A stretch of DNA of 64,000 nucleotides, taken from positions 795,758 through 859,757 of the forward strand of contig VJWN01000012.1 in NCBI GenBank assembly GCA_007644065.1. The letters are read 5' to 3'. Position numbers and translations under genes: made by a program. The notes under the pieces are model-generated. The model made no database searches. It worked only from the letters and a program-made list of their open reading frames with translations, and was not told the origin of the DNA. The stretch is from Margaritispora aquatica (Eukaryota > Ascomycota > Leotiomycetes > Helotiales > Discinellaceae). Below, piece by piece: positions 25,296-38,263 of the stretch. The stretch's first letter is position 1. Every line of letters begins with the position of its first letter.

Positions 25296-28200
25296 CTCCT
25301 TAGAACTTTGAGATGATAAGGCAGAAGAAAAGATAGGGTATGTTGTAAATATTTGACCGACAACTCGGGTTTTATCCTGGCATAGCGATTGGATTTGGGT
25401 ATGGGATGGGATGGTAAGAATTGAGAATTTACATGGCGATTAGCCTTCGCCTGGCGGATTTGGCGTAACGGGCATTGCATGTTATTAGCAGATTTCCAAT
25501 GCAATGTAATGGTAACGATTTCACGACATTATTGGTATCTTACCTTACATTCCAACATTGTTCCGCTCCTTTTTGTCTTTCGTGCTGCAGGCAGTTCTAT
25601 TGCGTGGTAGAAGCCTACGACTGGATACTTATGCTGAGATCCGAAGACGTTATCTTGTGATAGCTGAGATACGAGATTGTACCTACATACACACGGAGCA
25701 GGTACACAAGTCGTGCATGCCGTCGTACATGTCGTGTATGCCTTGCATGCGTGTGTTGAGTGTCATGTGCCATTTGACATGTGGCATGTGGCATGTGTCA
25801 ATCCAGGGCATGCAGTGGAAGGGGTATATGAATAGATGGAGTGGGCATTAACCCAGTGCGGCGCAGATAGATAGGTAGGCCCGCACCTACACAGGTGCAG
25901 TACTGGTCTCTGATGGCGACACAGCAGCGACTGGAGCTGTTGTGCTACGTCGGGTATTCGCAGCGTGCAGTGCAGAGGGAGGGAAGGAAGCTGAGACGAG
26001 AATATCCTCGTGGAGTTGGAGTGAGGTGGTGGAGAAAATGGTGGGTGCTGCAAGCGCATATGTGTGCTAAGTAAGTAGAGGGGCTATTCTATTATTGTGG
26101 TGCTTGACTTCACTCTACCGATGCTATACATGCTTAAGGTAGGTGGGAATCATGGGCGTCGTCATGTCGAGGCTACCTACTCGTATGAGTCATGGCTAGG
26201 TATCTATTAGGTCCCTGTTGCACTGCACGGGGTAAGTAGATAGCTGGGCTGGTTTCCGAGGCTTATTCTTCTCTTCTGCTGTCGTGTTCATTTATATATA
26301 TGCGGAACGTGGTGGGTGGTTAAGCGAGATGTTGAATGAAGTTGAAAGGAATAGATAACGGTATAGTAGGACTCGTATTTGATATTGGTCTAGCAAAGTG
26401 CGAAAATAGGCTTGCATCAGGCATGTCTCCTCACTGAACAGTAGATAAACTATCCCACGTTCAATTTATCCTCAATACCTACCTCATCGATCAGAGATCA
26501 TGGTCTCATAAATCTCCCCTCCTCTGATTGCACGAGTCTCCTACCTTCTCGCAACAGAAGGCAAGAAATCACCCACTGCATCCATCTCAACTCCTCGTTC
26601 GCGCATAGAAAACTTTGAAGACCTTCTAGAACACAGACACGGGCATCGACACAAAGACAAACACAACATCAAATCAACCCGAACGAAGGAACGGATAAAC
26701 CAATTCGTCGGACGTTCATTCAAGGTTATTGGGTATTTTCGGATGATGATGAGGCTCGGTGATACACGACGACGTGTAGCTCGCTTCGGGTTGTGGAGGC
26801 GAGTCAAGGAATTACTTGAGAATATGATTCTTGATGACTGAGAGTATGCTATAGATAGACATACTTGATGGATTCGAATACTAGTAATGTAAATACGAGA
26901 ATATCGAGGTGCAACACTAGTATAGCAATGACGAAAGTTTCTTGTTAGATGCGTTAAGGTAGAACTCGTATCAAGATATTGTACGCTAGGTAGACTGTGA
27001 CACTTATCAGCATCATGAGATGCGTTTATATCCATCCATCAGTCTACCTCGATAGCTAGGTGAGCCAATACAGCTCCGTCGATGCACTTGAGGTTCATTT
27101 AATGCACTTGCTAGCGACTATACTTCCACAAGTCAATAATATACTTCCGTGGCAAAGCAACACACATTAAAATGTACCTAGGAATACAGTGCAAAGAACA
27201 GGTAAACACTTTCAAACACGGACCAGACATATTCTGAGCTAGGTCGGTGTCGGTATGTCCCGGTTTCCAATTCCTGGAACATGATATGATAAATATAAAT
27301 ATTCTCTCCCCTCAATTCTCCAAACCCGCCTCTTCGGAACTGGACCACCAAGGTGGTTGGAATTGGCCTCGGAATGACTCAGTCGTGCTGTAACGCTACA
27401 CCGATAGGAGATAAGTACATACGTCGTACACATAAAAAGAGATACCATACCTTACCACATGCAACCACCCCCCAGCATTCTGTCCAGCCGGAAGAAAGCC
27501 TGTCAGAGCGCTAGAAGCAGTAGAACCACTGGTTAGAAGGCGTCGAAGGGGGACAGAAACGAAACACTGGGAGGAAAAGGGACCCCTTGGTGAGTCTGCC
27601 TACACATGTAACCAGTCAGGATCAATAGCTGCCCTCCATTTCTCGATGGCATGTCGGTGGACTGACCGTTTCTGACTTCTGTGCAGCGCTCAAAATGCAA
27701 AAGGATGCAAAGGTCGCATATCGAGAGGCCATATCTATCCACTCTTGAACACGGTTGGTTGTTCCGTATTGTCTCCCCTCGCTGCACCACATGTCCCGCG
27801 AACCTATCTGCTTGCGCCGTTGACAAGAAATACCCCTTTAATGATGGAATAATCCTCCATTCCGCCTGTCTTGCAGGAAACCCGAGCGTCTCTCTGTCTT
27901 CTCCCCTTCGTGCAGCAGGCAGGTCGTGGTATACTTGGTAAAAAGCTAGTAAGTACATATCAACGTTGACCAGTACAAGTCTCAGCTGGCAGCTCAGCTC
28001 CGCTAGCCCCAAGGTTCCAAACCCAAAGAAGAAGACCTGCTAGCAATACCTCTATCTATTCGAGTAAGGTACTCCGGAGGTAAATCCAACGACAGGACAA
28101 ACATCCTTTACCATACATACAATCTCAGCCTCTTGTGATCCGTGATCTGCCAACCGAATCCCTTCGTTTCGTAGCTCTTGCTCATCTTGATTACTTGTCT

Positions 28201-28821
28201 TTTGTTTGTTGAAGGGAAAGAAACAGAAAAAGACAAATGAAGCGATATTTTGGTCGAAATCCTCCGAAATATTGATCCAGATCCCAGCTCGCCTCCCTCA
28301 TCCCTCACCCAACCTTCGGTCGGTGTTCCATTGCAGGCCCTGCTGTTACAGATCTGCATCAAGTGCCGCCTCGAACGACTCCTCTGTGCTCGGTCTTTCA
28401 CTACAAACCCACACTCAAGGCACGATATTCCCAGTGAAATCGTTCATATTCTGCATAACAGCTCCCCCGTACCGCCTCCTGAATATCTGCGATAGCCACA
28501 CGATAGAGTACTCGATTGATTGTCTCTCAAGAATCTGCCACCAACAGTCCTCCCAGCCATCGTGGAGACTTCATCATCACAACCCTTCTAATCAGGAATT
28601 CCACTTGTCAGCATCCATCTGCGAGAAGGTCAGTCCCCATCTTGGAGACTCTTGAATCATCACTCCACACCTCATAGACGGGTGTGCTAGCTTCCGATGT
28701 ATCAAAAGATCTAACGCTCAATGCAGACTTAAGCCTTCGATCAACCCAACCTCTTCGAGAGTCTTTACCAACCTAAACTTCAACAACCTCAACATCCTTT
28801 ATCTAAAGCGATATACTCAAA
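25296..28821. other. long intergenic region upstream of the Rac gene
   Basis: About 3.5 kb with no supported gene on either strand. The part next to Rac (28.1-28.8 kb) is pyrimidine-rich on the + strand, consistent with a long leader, and holds the candidate leader intron listed separately. The rest shows only short overlapping frames. Confidence 0.55.
28629..28726 (+). other. candidate 5' UTR intron of the Rac gene
   Basis: A GTCAGT donor follows GCGAGAAG, and an ATGCAG acceptor lies 98 nt later with a CTAACG branch-like site about 10 nt before it. It ends 95 nt upstream of the Rac start codon. RNA data would be needed to confirm it. Confidence 0.4.
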
Positions 28822-29722
28822 ATGGCGGCTCCAGGAACACAATCCCTCAAGGTTAGACTTTTGCGCCTGGAATCGCTCTCGCCAAGGCTAACAAGACCGT
28901 GTAGTGCGTAGTTACAGGTGATGGTGCTGTTGGAAAGGTACGAAATACACAATGAGCAGATACGATGCTGGGAATACAATAGCTAATTCTTTGCAAAGAC
29001 ATGTCTTCTGATCTCATACACCACTAATGCTTTCCCCGGCGAGTATATTCCAACTGTGTAAGTAGCGGTGGAGCTCTGAACCGGTGACAGCACTAACTGT
29101 CATAGCTTCGATAACTACTCCGCCAGTGTCATGGTAGATGGAAAGCCGATTAGCTTAGGACTTTGGGATACTGCTGGACAAGAGGATTATGATCGATTGC
29201 GCCCACTCTCATACCCCCAGACTGATGTCTTCTTGATCTGCTTCTCCATCGTCTCCCCACCATCGTTCGATAACGTTCGCGCAAAGGTACGTGCAAATCC
29301 AAAATTCAAACGCGTGGATGCTGACTTTCACCCCGCAGTGGTTCCCTGAGATTGATCACCATGCTCCATCCGTTCCCATTATTCTCGTCGGCACAAAGCT
29401 CGATCTGAGAGAGGATCCAGCTACACTTGAGAGCTTGAAGCAGAAGCGTATGGAGCCGGTTTCTTACGATCAGGCCTTGATCGTTGCAAAGGAGATTCGA
29501 GCACACAAGTACTTGGAGTGTTCAGCTTTGACCCAGCGAAACTTGAAGAGTGTGTTTGATGAAGCTATCAGGTACGTTTATATTATTACTCTGGCAATCC
29601 GCAGTGCCAAAGCGGCGATTCCGTCCATACTCGATGCATTGCTAACCATACCTGACAGAGCTGTCCTGAGCCCCAGACCTCAACCACAGAAGAAGAAATC
29701 TTCAAAGTGCACGATTTTGTAG
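28822..29722 (+). CDS. rac1: Rho-family small GTPase Rac
   Basis: Rac GTPase controlling actin, polarity and NADPH-oxidase function in fungi. Six exons (28822-28851, 28905-28937, 28999-29057, 29106-29286, 29339-29571, 29659-29722) join in phase to 199 residues. All nucleotide motifs are present: GDGAVGKT (P-loop), the YIPTVFDNYSA switch I effector region, [20 protein letters not shown] (switch II), GTKLDLRED and ECSAL. The C-terminus has a polybasic KKKSSK before the CAAX box CTIL, predicting geranylgeranylation (Leu at the end). The Rac rather than Cdc42 assignment rests on CTIL and the [18 protein letters not shown] wording. The gene is isolated, with a likely leader intron. Confidence 0.95.
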
Positions 29723-30756
29723 ACGATACCAATTTGGCAATTTTCGAGTAATGGGTGATGATCAGCATGGGTGGTCGCATACATCATACAATTCCTTTTC
29801 GACGTGAGATTGGGATAGAAGCCATCATCTTACCTCTCTCTCCTTAGAGCTGGAAGCCTAGGCTTTATTCCAAAGGAAACGGTTTTCTGGGCAAGTAGAA
29901 GTTCAGAAGTCTCCATGCTTTGGCAGCTTCTTTCTCTTCCCCAGAAACCTTTTCGGTCTTTTCATGGTCCTTTTTTCATTTTCCAGAATTGAAGCAGCAG
30001 CCTCCCGCTCTCTTGCTAGGTCGCTAGCTGCAGGGAAGCAGGATATGGTGTTCTAGAGAGTTTCAACGGAATCTTTTGAGTTTTCTTTCTTAATTTTTCT
30101 GCTTGCAGCTGCTAGGTAGTTTGGGATGTCTTTGTGTTCTTTATTTTCTGCGTGCATATGGAGATGAGGGAGCAAGAGCAAGCGAAAGATACCGAGAGAC
30201 ATACAGACAGACAGCTAGCTAGCGAACGAGCGAGCGATTGAGCACTAAGATATGGAGATACCTACACATGGGAAGGCATGCTGCTTTTCCTGTAGATAAT
30301 GAATGGACTGAACTGAACCGAATCGAATTGAACTGAAATCAGAACTGGTCTGAAGTGAATGAAACTTCATAGCCTGTGATTGAGACCAATTGTGAATTTT
30401 GGATCGTTTGATCACATGGTGGTACTAGCAAGTGACTGCTCGCTTGCAGGCTCCTATATTTTCTCTGCATGCTCAACAAGCAGGTGAGGTAGGTTTGATA
30501 TGTGGAATTGCTCTCCCACTCAGAAAATGGCTTTTCTCCTCCTTATTTTCCTTATTCCTCATGTACTGCAAAGTGAATGACTGATTAATCTGTCTTCATA
30601 TCCGCGTCTCAAGAGAGAGCGAGAGAATGAGAGGGATCTGGGATTCCAATGACTCCCACCTCCCTTTCCGTCTGTCCATCTACCTATCCCCAAATATATC
30701 AGCTGTGTCTCGCAACATGCTTCGCGCGAGCTCGTACGACTGGCTGGCTGACTGTG

Positions 30757-30797
<41 letters not shown>

Positions 30798-32191
30798 CGA
30801 TCGATCAAGAGAGGTTCTAGTCCTAGATAGGCAGGGAGCGAGTTGGGTAAATGTGTGTGCTGTACTTGAGATACGCATCTGACTTTGGGAATTCGCTGTG
30901 AGCTGAGGTGGAATGGAGAGATGGAGAGAGAGAGAGATAGAGAGTAGCGTGGGATCAAACTACTTTCAACTGGGGGAGACCTTTGAATGAATGAATGAAT
31001 GAATGCATGCATGCATGTTTGGGTGGATCCGGTGGATACCGTGAGCAGTCCCATGGATACATCGTCGGACCAGTGGGTTTAGGTTGTACTTGAGTAGATG
31101 CAGTGTGTCCATTGCGGATTGGAATATCTTTTTGTGATTTGGTAAGGTGCGTGTGTCTCTTGTTTGAACTGTGCAGTGAAGTGAAGTGAAGCGAGATTCT
31201 TTGGAATAATTAGTTGTTTGGGTGTCTTTCTCAGTACGTTTATTTGGGCTGTTCTACTACATAAGGATCAGGTATCTACTAGGTCGTTTATATCATGGCA
31301 TACGCATGCTGTGTAAAATCCTCTCTTGACGTTAAAGAGTTGAAGCATATCAGCGTCTAAACGAGTTAAGCAGTTTAGCTCGTAGATAGGGCCAGATCAC
31401 TTGATAAACGAGCTACTAAGTTTCGATCTACAAAAACAGCACTTTCTTAGGGAGAGGATATTTCGGTTAGACTAACACGCTCTAGCTTTTCGATAAACAC
31501 TGGTTCTCTGTTTTTGGGAGCTTTGTTTGCCTTGACTCGACTTAACATGTCATCGATGAATTGGTATGGTATAGTATGTAAGTAATTTCTTCTTATCTGC
31601 TTCAATATGATGTACATCTATTTTATTGGTTTGAAGTTTGCCTAACAATTTACAACTGTGGTGACAAGCCGTATCTCGAGCGTGAATACCAATTAACCAC
31701 TTCCTCTAACCTATCTTATCGAGACACAGTCGTTACAGGATGATAAAGCCATCAGTATCAGCACATCACTTACTTAAAATGAGTTCTTGATCATTCAGTT
31801 ATATCTGGTTTGACCTACTACCAGCTGGTGGTCATATATGTCCATCTCGCTTAGCTCAACAACGCATAAAGTATATATGACAAGTAGGCACACAAGTGAA
31901 ATCACTCTGCGAAACTGCTGCCAGTGGGAATTAAAAATTGATCTATGTTCTCCATGGTTCTAGTGCTAATTCATGGTATCATGACTGGCTTTGTGATACA
32001 AAAAGCCTCCGCTATAAAGCCAGGTATTTGCTAATACCTAGCTAGCTATCTTAACGAAACCAATGTTTTTGTCTCAAATTTAACATATCCTGTCCTCTAT
32101 ACTCCATGCTATCCCAGCATAAGTTATACAACACCTTTAATCTCTTCCTCGCCCTGTTCCCACACAACACCCCCTCAGCCCAATTACAAGC
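29723..32191. other. long intergenic region, Rac to Nop6-like
   Basis: About 2.5 kb between the Rac 3' end and the 3' end of the convergent RRM gene. It holds the TTGA repeat listed separately and GAAT/GCAT units near 30,987-31,017. No gene is supported. Confidence 0.55.
30757..30797. repeat. tetranucleotide repeat (TTGA)10
   Basis: About ten uninterrupted TTGA copies, directly followed by ATCGATCGATC. Confidence 0.95.
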
Positions 32192-33521
32192 TTACGCAGC
32201 AGCAACAGCAGCACCAGGAACGAAGCGTCTCCGACTTGGATGCACCGCACTCTCATCCACAGCTTTTGGCTTCGGTTTCCCTCCCTCGGTAATCTTGGTG
32301 AGTTTTGCCTTCTCCTCTTCCTGCATCCGACGGACGCGCTCTTCGTTCAGCTTCTCGTTCTTCTCGACGATCTTGGCTTTGCGGGCTTTGGTGTTGCCCC
32401 CGCCTCCGACGCTGTGGTGGGTGTGTTAGCAAATGAGAAAACAAGGGTGTGAAGATAAGGTGAAAAGAGAAGCGAAAGGGGAAAGTCATAAGTAACGTAC
32501 GTCAACTCAACATTGATCTTCCTCGGCGCACTCAGTCCATCGTTAAACTCGGAGTGATGAAAGAGCTTCAAACACGTCTTCATATGATCATAGCCATCGA
32601 ACTCGACGAACGCGCTGCCCTTGCACTTAGTAGGCTGGGATTTCTCGGTCATGGGACGGATGGATTTCGGCTGCACAGAGGCAAAGTGCTTGCGTATCGA
32701 GTCTTTGTTAGCTGTGAATGGGAGGTTGCCTATGCGTAGATGTTAGTTTGTGATTCGTGGTGGTTATGAGCTGATGGGCGGTAGGGAAGTAAGTAGGTAG
32801 ACATACCGACGAAAACAATGAACCGATGATTCTTGTCCTCTCCATCATCTGCCTCAGCTCCAGCGCCAGCGTCACCCTTCACATCGCCTTTCCGCTTCTT
32901 CTCTCTATTGCGATTATTCTTCTTGGCCTTCTTCTCTCCATCGCCATCCTCCTTCTCCGTCTTTGCAGCAGTAGCAGCAGCACCATTCGTCTCTGTCTTC
33001 GTCTCCTTGGTGGACTTCAACTTGGACGACTTGGGCGCATCAGTGGTACCAGCAGCAGCGGCAGCAGCTTCAGCAGCTCTGCGTTCAGCTTTCCGCTCTT
33101 TCTTCGACTTTTTCGGTGCTTCTTCTCCATCGGCCATAACGACATCCACATCCGCAGACTCTGAAACCGCATCCTCCTTATCCTTCTTGTCCTTCTTTTC
33201 TTTCTTCTCTTTCTTAGACTTCTTCTCCTCCTTCACGGGCTCCTCATCTGCAGGCACAGATAGCGAGACACCGCCATCATCCTTCGATGCCTTAGCTTTC
33301 TTCTCCTTCTTCGTCTTTTTCTTCTCCTTCTCCTCCCCATTCACCCCGTCGGCATCCACATCTGCATCTCGATCACGCTTCCGCTTCTTCGACTCCCTCT
33401 TCCCTCCGTCCAGCTCATCCTCACCAGCAACGTCATCGCCAGGTAAATCGGGAATCGCATCTTCCAGAGCACGCTTCTTAGCTTTGCGCTCCGCGCGGGA
33501 GAGTTCGGCTGGTTTCGCCAT
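32192..33521 (-). CDS. nucleolar RRM protein, Nop6-like
   Basis: Probable ribosome-biogenesis RNA-binding protein. Three exons (33521-32807, 32729-32501, 32411-32192) join in phase to 387 residues. The first about 235 residues are a charged, disordered Lys/Glu-rich region with several KKSKKEKK-type blocks, as in nucleolar proteins. An RRM follows: FIVFVGNLPF (RNP2), then CKGSAFVEF (RNP1), closing with RKINVELT. A C-terminal Lys/Arg-rich helix (VRRMQEEEKAKL) and Ala-rich tail follow. The second and third exons share the layout of yeast Nop6 and related fungal proteins. An upstream in-frame ATG at 33581 is possible but lies in poor context; MAKPAELSRAERKAKKR is the better start. Confidence 0.85.
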
Positions 33522-34423
33522 GGTGCAATTGAGATACCTAAGTGAGAGAATTTCGTGGTGCGGGTGTTTTGGGGGTTCCAATTGTTTCGTGAAGAACTGC
33601 GAACCGGCGGTCCTGGAGGGGTGTGGAGAGCTTGAAGTTTTTGGAAAATTATTATTCTGGTCCGGCGTTTTGCCGGATTAGAAAGTCCCGTCCTAATCGA
33701 GCTTTCAACAGCACGTGAGATATATCCCTTTTGGAGTGAAACTGGAAAACTCGGGATGTGGCATGATCGACTTAAGTAGGAATCAAATATAAACGCTCAT
33801 TATGAATTGAGATTTTGATTCTAAGTCAAGCTGTGTCGAGCCAACGGACGTGTAGGAATTGCACTTGTTATCAATTACACTCGAGATATACTTTGGTGAG
33901 AACACCTTAAAAAAAATTCAAATAAGCTTATTTCCAAGCTCTGGGAGACTTACGTACCCCGGGAGTGCTTAAATCAACAGCTTGGAATTCTCCATACATT
34001 GTAGTTCTAAGGACCAGCCAGACCTTGCTCTCAATTGGATAATTCGAATCCAATACGCTTCCTCGTAGTACATCTTGAGAATTTCACCTTTCACTGCGAT
34101 GTTGCGAAAATAGAGCAAAGATAAATCGTGATGCACTTAATGCGAAGAAATAGGTTATTCAGAGAGACATGGTATTGACAAGCAAATATTCCAACTCCAG
34201 ATGATCGCTATGGCTAGGTATGTTTCCAATTCGGATCCCTATTCAAAGGTTCCTATATCCCAAACAGACGCTCGCAAGACAGGATGACATTAAAGACATT
34301 AAGCACATGAAGTATATCCCTTCCCATTCCTCACACCACACCAATATACAATTGCCACCACACTTTTTCAATCACCTCGATACCCATCCACCTCCCACCT
34401 TCATATTTCTCCTCTTTCTAAAT
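33522..34423. other. intergenic, no gene recognised
   Basis: About 0.9 kb of AT-rich spacer between two minus-strand genes. No coding signal seen. Confidence 0.55.
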
Positions 34424-35707
34424 TTAATAAGTCCCTGGTCCAGCATGCGCACTCATCTCACTGGGTCCCATCTCCGCCACATTCGGGTAAATGTTCTGGC
34501 TCACGTGTTTCTGCTGCCCACCAGCTTGCCCATACGTCGGCGTGTACTGAGGTGCCGGGCTCGAGGGAGGTGAGTACATCTCCGCTCTGGGCTGCTGCGT
34601 TGTGACGGGAGCCTCCTTCTCCGCAATGGCGGGTTGGTAGAAGCCATGCGCGTTAGGGTCCACTGAGTTGCCTGGCACAGGGCCGTATCCGGGACCTGGG
34701 TGTCCGACAGGGACCTCGACTGGTGCTGGTGGAGTGTGATCATCCTTCTTGCTCTTGCGCTTGAAGCAGATGAATGCGACGATGGCGGCGATGATGAGGG
34801 CGACACCACCAACGACACCACCTACAATGGCGCCGATTGGGGCTTTTTTCTCGGGCGTTGGGGTGGGTGTTGGTGTCGGTGTTGGGGTGACTGTGACGAC
34901 TGAGACGACGCTTCCGGTTCCGCCTGTAGAGGAGCTGGAGCTTGATGTAATCCTGGAAGAAGACGAGCTTGTTTTCGAGCTTGTTTTCGAGCTGATGGGC
35001 AGTGTCACGGTGACATATTGACCTTGCAGCGTGCCGCTGGTAGCAGTTGCGAATTGGGTCACAATGGTGGGATAATCGTCACAATACCAATTCGTCAATG
35101 TTGAGGTAGATTGGATGAGGAGATTCTGGTTACAGAATGGATAGGTAGGGTTACTGCAATCAAAGTTAGACACGATATACGACAACACTAAGTGAGAACG
35201 GTGTTTGCGTACCATTTTTGGATGAACGAATCTGTCTGGCAAGCTCCGTCGCAAGAGCTCAATTGCGCTTGAGGAATACATGTTGTTCGAACTCCACAGG
35301 AAGCAAGATCGGTACAGCAGCCGAACACTCCTCGTGAGGTATCGATGGCGCATTGGTAGCCAGTATTCACGCAGGTCAAAGGATTTTCTTTACTCTCATT
35401 AGCAATTGGTAGTCAAGAGTTTATCAAATCGGGACTTACTTGGATCACCGGTCAAGAAACCACAGGTAGCATGATATTCAGTCACTGTTGACCTCGATGA
35501 TGATGTTGTTTGTGTTTGACGTTTCTTGAGCTCATATGCGGCGAAGAGTGCAGCAGGCGCTGAAGCCATCACGGGTGTCCATCCCATGTCACGAAGCTCG
35601 TTGACAACTGCGGGGGTTGGAGCTGGAGTTGGAGCTGGTCCTTCCCAAGGCATGGCCGATGCCAAGGGAAGTGCGAACAAAAAGGCGTACACCAAAGATT
35701 TCGACAT
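34424..35707 (-). CDS. single-pass membrane protein with Cys-rich ectodomain (copy A)
   Basis: Predicted type I surface protein of unknown function. Three exons (35707-35440, 35387-35213, 35153-34424) join in phase to 390 residues. In order: a signal peptide (SLVYAFLFALPLASA), a short Pro/Thr stalk, then a Cys-rich domain with ATCGFLTGDP, LTCVNTGYQCA, GVFGCC, TTCIP, SSCDGACQTD, QKCNPTYPFCN and NWYCDDYP. A Ser/Thr-rich stalk follows with a TP repeat (PTPTPTPTP), then a transmembrane helix (IGAIVGGVVGGVALIIAAIV), basic FKRKSKK, and a Pro/Tyr-rich cytoplasmic tail. Layout resembles fungal wall-sensor proteins, but the Cys pattern is not a WSC or CFEM domain that I can match. The next gene is a paralogue. 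Confidence 0.85.
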
Positions 35708-36667
35708 TGCCGCGTGGATTATGTGCGTTATGCGTTCGAGTTGCAGGAACGACAACAACAACAGGAACGAGAGGAAAGGAAGAGGGAAAGAAGGCAGAGA
35801 TCGAAGTAGAAAAGAGAACAGAGCAATTGAAGACGGGAGCCTCGGGGTATACCTGCACAGCAACGGGTTGGAAATCAGCCTCAACCATCTAATTGTGAGT
35901 CCATAGTGGATCAAGATGGCCCCGGACGAAAAGGAATTACATCCACCAGCTTGGGCAGTTTGGTGCTGTTCACTTCGTGATTTCTTTGCACGGCAGGATC
36001 AGCTCGGTTCAAGGTGATTCGCTGATCTGCATATTGGGGGAGCGACAGCCAGAAACAGCGAATAATAACCCCAGCTTTTCGCCTGAAGGATTCGAAATAG
36101 AACCAGGGCGTGACTGGGCATGGATTGCCATTCCCTCTGCTTTGGGCTTTCAACGTGCAGGAGGCTGCATGGCGTCGAGACATATCGACTCAGAAGAGAC
36201 GGATTCAGCCACCTTATTGGCAGCTTACAGGGCTGTGTTGGTCGACCAGGTTAAGCGGGTAAAAAGGTAATTGGGATGCAAATCTCCGGTACGCCTTCTA
36301 AGGATGAAGAGAAAATAAGCATCATGACGAAACAAAACATTGAGGATTCATCCAGTACTGAAGAAAATAGGAAAATAAGAACAATTGACCTTGGAACATG
36401 GATTGTGGAGAATTGACAATTGACAATTGACATTTGGAGAGACATCATAAATAACCATGTGTTGGCAACACGAAAATAAGGTGTGCCCCACCTAAACCGA
36501 GCTGAAAATCGAGAACCACTAGCCATCTCCACAGCCTTATCCAAACGTGTCTGAGCCATCCACTCGTAGATCCGAAGATAGACCTCGGTCACGGGAAGTT
36601 GGTTACAGAGCTATCGGTAGGTAAACATCGGAAGCTTGCCATTATCAACATGCTCATTTTCCATTCA
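35708..36667. other. intergenic between the two membrane paralogues
   Basis: About 1 kb upstream of copy A and downstream of copy B. Contains a small AATTGACAATTGACAATTGAC repeat near 36,410-36,433. No gene seen. Confidence 0.55.
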
Positions 36668-37812
36668 TCAATACTTGCTATGACCTGCCTTGGACGGAAC
36701 ATTCGTTCCGTCAATTTCTGAAATCATGGAATATATTGCAGTTGGGGGCGGAGGAGCGTAAGGTGCATATTGCGGTGTTGGACTGTCGAGCTCCGCCGAA
36801 TGATAATGGGTCGGATTTGGTCGTGATGGTCCAGAGATGGCCGGAGAGTCATTTTGTAGTTGATACACATGTTTCTCGACAGAAACCGCAGGCTGTCTAT
36901 AATCTGTCTCAAGAGGTTTGTTGTAAAAATCTTCTGACACTGAATGCGGCTCACGAGAAGTCACAACATCGGCCGGCCTTCTCCGTCTGCGGATCAGTAA
37001 GAAAGCCAGCAACAAAACCACAGCAAGAAAAGCAAGGCCTCCAATCACCCCACCCACGATACTACCAACAGGTACTGCTTTGGCAGGTACAGAAGGTGAT
37101 GAGGTTATTGTTGTTGGCAGTACCGTGGTTGTTATCGTTGGTTGAGGGGTGATTACGGATGGAGTGATGCTTGCAATTGAGGTTGACATGGGACTAATAA
37201 ATATCGAGATGAATGAATAGGCGATGCTTGATTTGTTTCCATCCGTAGCAGTTGCTAGTAAGGTGACAGTCGTTGGAGTGCCTTCGCATTGCCAATGAGT
37301 GACAGGTGCATTCGCAGCGCCTTGGATCACCAGTTTGTTACAATAAGGAATGACAGAATTGCTTTTTCTTATTAGCGAAGCCTTGAGCTAGAAGATTTTT
37401 CGACCTACCATTTTTGTAGATACTGATCTTGAACACAAGAGGAATCTAATGCACAGCTAGCCAGCAGTGATGAAGCAACACAACTAGTACTCAATATACA
37501 ACCTTCTGTTGCTTGGCAGCATCCCCAGAGGTTGTAAGAGGTCGCTATGGCACATATGCTAGGACATGTATATGCTATGACAGTAGACCCCGCCAAAAAT
37601 CCACAAGTTGGTCCTGGATTCGAAGTGGATAGAGCTGAAATTGTTTGACGCTTCCAATGAGGAACAAAAATGCCCCGGTGCGCTGATATAGGTGTGGGGC
37701 TTAATTTGAGTTCAACTTGGTCATTCACGGTTGTTGGGACTGGGCCATCCCATTTCATCGATGAAGCAACTGACCATGTAAAAGAGACGAGAATGAAGAC
37801 TGGTTTCAACAT
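36668..37812 (-). CDS. single-pass membrane protein with Cys-rich ectodomain (copy B)
   Basis: Tandem paralogue of the preceding protein. Two exons (37812-37409, 37361-36668) join in phase to 365 residues. The order of parts is the same: signal peptide (KPVFILVSFTWSVASS), MKWDGPVPT near the mature N-terminus (copy A has MPWEGPAPT), then TCGFLAG, YTCPSICA, NLWGCC, TSCVAS, LDSSCVQD, QKCNSVIPYCN and HWQCEG. A Thr/Pro stalk, a helix (VGSIVGGVIGGLAFLAVVLL), an Arg-rich stop-transfer RRRRRP and a Tyr/Pro-rich tail follow. The intron inside QK-C is at the same position and phase in both copies, while copy A has one extra intron in its Cys-rich region. The ATG at 37812 places the signal peptide at the N-terminus; a longer upstream frame (to 37893) would bury it. 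Confidence 0.83.
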
Positions 37813-38263
37813 CACGACCGATAAGAATGATTCTCCTCCTAGCAATGTTCTGTGTACGTCCTTACAAAATATAGAGAGCAAGATGAAAGTCAAATAACGA
37901 AGGGGAAATCATGAAACAAAGAGACTTTTTTTGGTAGATAGTGACAATGTTAAGAGGAATGGACTTTCCTTCAGATGCTCGAGCTGACTTTATTGGTCCG
38001 ATGCATATAAAGCTAAATCTTGCAACAAAGGGGAACACATACCTAGAGAGTAAGAGACTTTCCTAACTTGTAATATATACAAAATTCCCTGATTTTGACA
38101 GGCTGAGATAATTATCTATCAATCATCGATATAAAGCAAACACACACCATGCCTTGTAGAACAACCGTTAGTCCCGTGAAGCCGAAGCAAAATTCGGTGT
38201 ATAAGCAAACCAGTACTTCATTTGAGGAGGAATTTGCTGGCCATAATGAATAGTATGATGTAA
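37813..38263. other. intergenic, no gene recognised
   Basis: Short spacer between two minus-strand membrane-protein genes. No coding signal seen. Confidence 0.55.

Noticed and set aside
32833..33681. 282-codon Ser/Phe-rich plus-strand frame
   Set aside because: It is the complement of Lys/Glu-rich codons in the Nop6-like gene, which has conserved RRM motifs on the other strand.
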